From positions 1 through 6,041 of the forward strand of contig JAUYMX010000114.1 of the NCBI GenBank assembly GCA_030699345.1: a stretch of DNA of 6,041 nucleotides, read 5' to 3'. Each line of letters starts with the position of its first letter. The stretch's first letter is position 1. A program made the position numbers and the translations under genes. Below the pieces are notes generated by a model. It had not been told where the DNA came from. It was given only the letters and a program-made list of their open reading frames with translations, and ran no database searches. Below are positions 5,525-6,041 of the stretch, piece by piece. Origin of the DNA: Methylococcaceae bacterium (lineage in GTDB: Bacteria; Pseudomonadota; Gammaproteobacteria; Methylococcales; Methylomonadaceae).

Positions 5525-6041
5525 CGAAGCCCATACTGAAATCAACAATACTTCTTTATACTCCGCCAGGACTAGCAAAACAGCTATGGCAGAACTGAAT
5601 CAAGCCATTAATAAGGCTCAAGATAAATTACTCAGCTTGCAAGATAAAGACGGCTTCTGGGTGTTTGAGCTGGAAGCAGATTGCACAATCCCATCCGAAT
5701 ACATTCTGATGATGCATTATCTGGGTGATGTTGATCTGCCTCTGCAGGCTAAAATCGCCAATTATTTGCGTTCACGGCAGTCTGAAGATGGCAGTTATGC
5801 TTTTTATACGGGTGGACATGGCGACATCAGCGGCAGTGTCAAAACTTACTACGCCTTAAAATTGGCGGGCGATGCAATTGATGCTCCACACATGGTCAAG
5901 CTTAGGGAATTTATTCTCAGCCAAGGCGGCGCAGCCAAAGCGAATGTATTTACCCGTATTGCCTTAGCTATGTTTGAGCAAATACCTTGGCGTGGGGTTC
6001 CATATATTCCTGTTGAGATCATGTTGCTGCCCAAGTGGTTT
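5517..6041 (+). CDS. shc: Squalene-hopene cyclase, N-terminal part; 3' end outside window
   Basis: Cyclises squalene to hopene (diploptene) and diplopterol; SHC is a monotopic inner-membrane enzyme. 175 codons are visible out of about 650 for the family. The fragment opens with a helix of Ala/Lys/Gln residues and then DGFWVFELEADCTIPSEYILMMHYLG (45-70), a near-invariant bacterial SHC block. A QW-type repeat follows, around 84-97 (LRSRQSEDGSYAFY) and on through GGHGDISGSVKTYYALKLAG (99-118). The fragment then reads SQGGAAKANVFTRIALAMF (135-153) and IPWRGVPYIPVEIMLLPKWF (156-175), also SHC hallmarks. The catalytic DXDD motif lies beyond the window, so catalytic integrity cannot be checked. The gene overlaps sqs by 8 nt and shares its promoter. 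Its product is the substrate of HpnH, encoded divergently about 1.6 kb away. No frameshift or stop is seen in the visible part. Confidence 0.96.
   Translation, partial: MFNEAHTEINNTSLYSARTSKTAMAELNQAINKAQDKLLSLQDKDGFWVFELEADCTIPSEYILMMHYLGDVDLPLQAKIANYLRSRQSEDGSYAFYTGGHGDISGSVKTYYALKLAGDAIDAPHMVKLREFILSQGGAAKANVFTRIALAMFEQIPWRGVPYIPVEIMLLPKWF

Noticed and set aside
5849..6034. A 61-codon minus-strand frame inside shc
   Set aside because: It is antisense to invariant SHC motifs and has no independent support.

Overview
The window reads as bacterial chromosome at roughly 40-45% GC (judged by eye), with tightly packed genes. It most resembles a hopanoid-producing gammaproteobacterium. A single-enzyme squalene synthase next to a squalene-hopene cyclase, with HpnH beside it, fits methanotrophs of the order Methylococcales. 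That placement is an inference from gene content and protein style; no taxonomic marker is present.

Layout. (1) Positions 1-1221, plus strand: the 3' half of a dihydrolipoyl dehydrogenase gene (lpd), then a complete adenine phosphoribosyltransferase gene (apt). (2) Positions 1222-1329: a convergent gap holding one strong hairpin. Its T-tract lies on the minus strand, so it ends the operon coming from the right. (3) Positions 1330-3906, minus strand: a compact operon transcribed hpnH, then an MlaC/HpnM-family periplasmic protein, then the MlaA (VacJ) outer-membrane lipoprotein. (4) Positions 3907-4360: a 454-bp AT-rich divergent intergenic region. It holds a good sigma70-type promoter facing right, an FNR-like box, a near-perfect 16-bp direct repeat and a possible 10-codon leader ORF. 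(5) Positions 4361-6041, plus strand: squalene synthase (sqs), overlapping by 8 nt the start of squalene-hopene cyclase (shc), which runs off the window end after 175 codons.

How the genes work together. Sqs condenses two farnesyl diphosphates to squalene. Shc cyclises squalene to hopene (diploptene). HpnH, a radical SAM enzyme, adds a 5'-deoxyadenosyl group to diploptene to start the side chain of bacteriohopanepolyols. The two genes downstream of hpnH belong to the Mla/Ttg2 lipid-trafficking family (periplasmic carrier MlaC/HpnM and outer-membrane MlaA). This arrangement suggests that making and sorting extended hopanoids between membranes are genetically coupled. The divergent region between the two operons is the natural control point.

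I see no mobile element, CRISPR array, tRNA or rRNA. Every protein belongs to a known family. The most interesting leads are the hpnH-mlaC-mlaA linkage and the unexplained structure of the divergent intergenic region, rather than a wholly new system. Three starts differ from the longest open frames: hpnH probably starts at a GTG (3906), the MlaC-family gene at an ATG (2744) and sqs at an ATG (4361).
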